Shown: piece after piece, positions 30,952 through 32,720 of the stretch
How the letters are laid out: the number at the start of each line of letters is the position of its first letter
Position numbering within the stretch: position 1 is the first letter of the stretch
Program-made: the position numbers and the translations under genes
Notes under the pieces: model-generated
What the model was told of the DNA's origin: nothing
Databases searched by the model: none
What the model saw: only the letters and a program-made list of their open reading frames with translations
NCBI GenBank assembly: GCA_000434835.1
Contig: FR881476.1
Location: 8,321-41,040, forward strand
Direction of reading: 5' to 3'
DNA length: 32,720 nucleotides
Source of the DNA: Clostridium sp. CAG:594
GTDB taxonomy: Bacteria; Bacillota_I; Bacilli_A; RF39; UBA660

Positions 30952-32720
30952 ATGAAATATACTTTATTTCCAAGTATAGGTTTTTCTATTTGTGCGCTAG
31001 TGTTCTTATCTTTAGTTGGAATAATGTATTTAAGTAAGAAAAAATACAAGAACTTAGAAAATAACATATTTGCTTTTATGCTGGTGTTTACGATAGTTCT
31101 TCTTATTCTAGAAATAGTTTGTGTGTACACGATGAGTATAAGAAATGAGATTCCAAAGCTAAACGAAGTGTTATGTAGAGAATACATTCTAGGCACTATA
31201 ATATGGACCACTTCCTTTATAGCATACATATGGTCTTTAGGAACAAGAAATAAAAAGGTAAAAAACAAAAGAAAAAGAAACGTTATTTTAACTATTTTAT
31301 TATTTGCTATAATATCTATTTTGTTTGTAATATCTTGTTTTAGTCCAATTACTTATTCTGGTGGTTCTGGAGAATTGTACGTAATAGGAGGAGATGCTGT
31401 ATCAGTTGTTTATGTTGCAGGCTTTGCAATGGTAACGGCACTATTATTCTTCCTTTTGAAAAACAATCTAAAATTACCATGGGCTCAAAGGGCACCAATA
31501 TATTTTGTTGTTGTATTTTTTGCAGTAGTAACCGCTTTTCAAGTTTTAAGTGGTTATGACTTTAATGACTTAACTTACATATTTGCTTTTTGTGTAACGG
31601 CGCTTTACTTTACGATTGAAAGCCAGGATAATAAACTTATTAGTGAACTTGAAAAATCAAAAGAAGAGGCGATAGAAGCAGATAAGGCTAAAACTGAGTT
31701 CTTATCTAATATGTCTCATGAAATTAGAACACCACTTAATACAATAATGGGATTTAGTGAGTCACTTTTAGGAGAAGATAAACTAACTGAAGAAGTGGTA
31801 AAAAGAGACACTAAAAGTATTCATAGTGCAAGCGTAAGCTTACTTGATTTAGTAAATAACATACTAGATATTTCTAGAATAGAATCAGGTAAGGAAGAGA
31901 AGGAAGAAAAAGAATATGCACTAGAAAACTTGATATTTGACATAAATAGCGTTATATCATCAAAGATAAATAAAGAATCTTTAGAATTTAAAATAGATAT
32001 TAATCAAAATATTCCGAGTAAGTATTATGGTGATTCATCAAAGATTTATAAAATAATTATATGTGTTCTTCAAAATGCTATAAAATACACAAATTATGGT
32101 AGTATTACTTTAAAGGTAGGAGGAACAAAAGATAATGATATGTTTAACTTTGATTTTGCAGTCTTAAATACCGGGCATGCAATGAAGATGGAAGACTTTG
32201 AAAAAGATTTTAACGATTTTGTAAAACTAGGTAACAGTACCCAAAACAACATTGATAGTACAACGCTTGGTCTTATTATTGCTAAAAGACTTGTTAATAT
32301 GCTAGGTGGAGAAATAAAATTTGTTAATGAACCTGGTAAAGGAACTCAGTACCATGTTATTATTTCTCAAAAAATAATAAGTGAAGAAAAAATCGGAAAC
32401 ATATTCGAAGGAAAAGATGATAACGAAACAAGCAGTTCTTCCTTACTTAATCTTAAAGGTAAAAAAATTCTAATAGTAGATGATAATAAAATAAACATAA
32501 AATTAGCTACTAGACTACTTGAGTCATATAATTTTGAAATTGATTCTGCACTAAGTGGAAAAGAGTGCTTAGAAAAAGTAAAAAACGCTAAATATGACTT
32601 AATATTTCTAGATCATATGATGCCAGAATTAGATGGTGTTACAACTATGAAATTATTAAAAGAATCAGGTTATAACATACCACCAGTAGTAGCTTTAACC
32701 GCTAACTCATATACCGGATT
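30952..32720 (+). CDS. 7TM hybrid histidine kinase (3' partial)
   Basis: Membrane sensor kinase, open at the right edge; 589 codons visible, AAGGTGAT before the ATG. Seen: about seven hydrophobic segments in residues 1-220, a short coiled linker, the HisKA domain with phospho-acceptor H256 in LSNMSHEIRTPLN, an HATPase domain with N375 in LQNAIKYT, and a C-terminal receiver with D510-D511 and phospho-acceptor D554 in IFLDHMMPELDG. The ATPase G1 box reads LNTGHA, with N406 where Asp is usual, and the G2 box reads TTLGL instead of GTGLGL. The receiver implies a relay through an HPt, which the gene at 28959 provides. The signal sensed is unknown. Confidence 0.92.
   Translation, partial: MKYTLFPSIGFSICALVFLSLVGIMYLSKKKYKNLENNIFAFMLVFTIVLLILEIVCVYTMSIRNEIPKLNEVLCREYILGTIIWTTSFIAYIWSLGTRNKKVKNKRKRNVILTILLFAIISILFVISCFSPITYSGGSGELYVIGGDAVSVVYVAGFAMVTALLFFLLKNNLKLPWAQRAPIYFVVVFFAVVTAFQVLSGYDFNDLTYIFAFCVTALYFTIESQDNKLISELEKSKEEAIEADKAKTEFLSNMSHEIRTPLNTIMGFSESLLGEDKLTEEVVKRDTKSIHSASVSLLDLVNNILDISRIESGKEEKEEKEYALENLIFDINSVISSKINKESLEFKIDINQNIPSKYYGDSSKIYKIIICVLQNAIKYTNYGSITLKVGGTKDNDMFNFDFAVLNTGHAMKMEDFEKDFNDFVKLGNSTQNNIDSTTLGLIIAKRLVNMLGGEIKFVNEPGKGTQYHVIISQKIISEEKIGNIFEGKDDNETSSSSLLNLKGKKILIVDDNKINIKLATRLLESYNFEIDSALSGKECLEKVKNAKYDLIFLDHMMPELDGVTTMKLLKESGYNIPPVVALTANSYTG

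Noticed and set aside
30915..31268. Minus-strand open frame of 117 codons
   Set aside because: Antisense to the start of the histidine kinase, whose domains are clear; it is hydrophobic only because it mirrors membrane helices.
1..32720. CRISPR arrays, tRNA or rRNA genes, insertion sequences, attachment sites
   Set aside because: No regularly spaced repeats, cloverleaf-like sequences, transposase motifs or terminal inverted repeats were seen in the intergenic regions.

Overview
The window looks like a chromosomal segment of a low-GC Gram-positive bacterium (Bacillota). It is very AT-rich, has strong AGGAGG-type ribosome binding sites, and carries a SUF operon of the Firmicutes order, an mraZ-rsmH-ftsL-PBP cluster, a PASTA-type PBP and YidD. 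Trp is read from TGG and TGA is used as a stop (sufD), so the ordinary bacterial code applies. Pyruvate formate-lyase suggests an anaerobic fermenter. The compact, AT-rich style recalls uncultured gut Bacilli/Mollicutes-like lineages, but I cannot fix the taxon without a marker search. I see no tRNA, rRNA, CRISPR array, insertion sequence or phage gene, and no gene-free stretch longer than about 190 bases.

Layout. 1-910: 3' part of a cell-wall VanY-type peptidase with Ig-like repeats. 921-3319: HIT hydrolase (minus), then a tandem GNAT protein and a class I glutamine amidotransferase-like hydrolase. 3415-8366: SUF Fe-S assembly operon sufC-sufD-sufS-sufU-x-sufB, in which x is an unrecognised 154-aa gene and SufD is unusually short. 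8418-10664: PHP phosphoesterase, short SSB, DUF1016/YhcG-type nuclease. 10700-16351 (minus): pyruvate formate-lyase, then an FtsX-type permease with its ATPase. 16496-20514: HerA-like ATPase, membrane-anchored thioredoxin-like protein, TrmL, and an HExxH protein. 20562-21657 (minus): yidD and a ZnuA/TroA-like lipoprotein without a single histidine. 21843-25628: MraZ (with a four-box operator), RsmH, FtsL, PASTA PBP. 25807-26654: an unrecognised gene with a suspicious 5' end. 26725-28875: U32 protein. 28959-32720: HPt protein, response regulator with a degenerate HD-GYP domain, and a 7TM hybrid histidine kinase running off the window.

How it fits together. Most genes are housekeeping: Fe-S assembly, division and wall synthesis, RNA modification, fermentation. 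The most unusual parts are the three-gene phosphorelay whose output domain keeps the HD-GYP framework but has lost most metal ligands, the histidine-free TroA-like lipoprotein, the extra gene inside the SUF operon, and a gene (25807) whose strong Shine-Dalgarno site is separated from it by a disrupted reading frame. Regulation is compact: several promoters look like extended -10 elements (TGnTATAAT) with 5' leaders of about 10-40 nt, often just after a terminator, and several terminator hairpins include the last codons of the gene they end.
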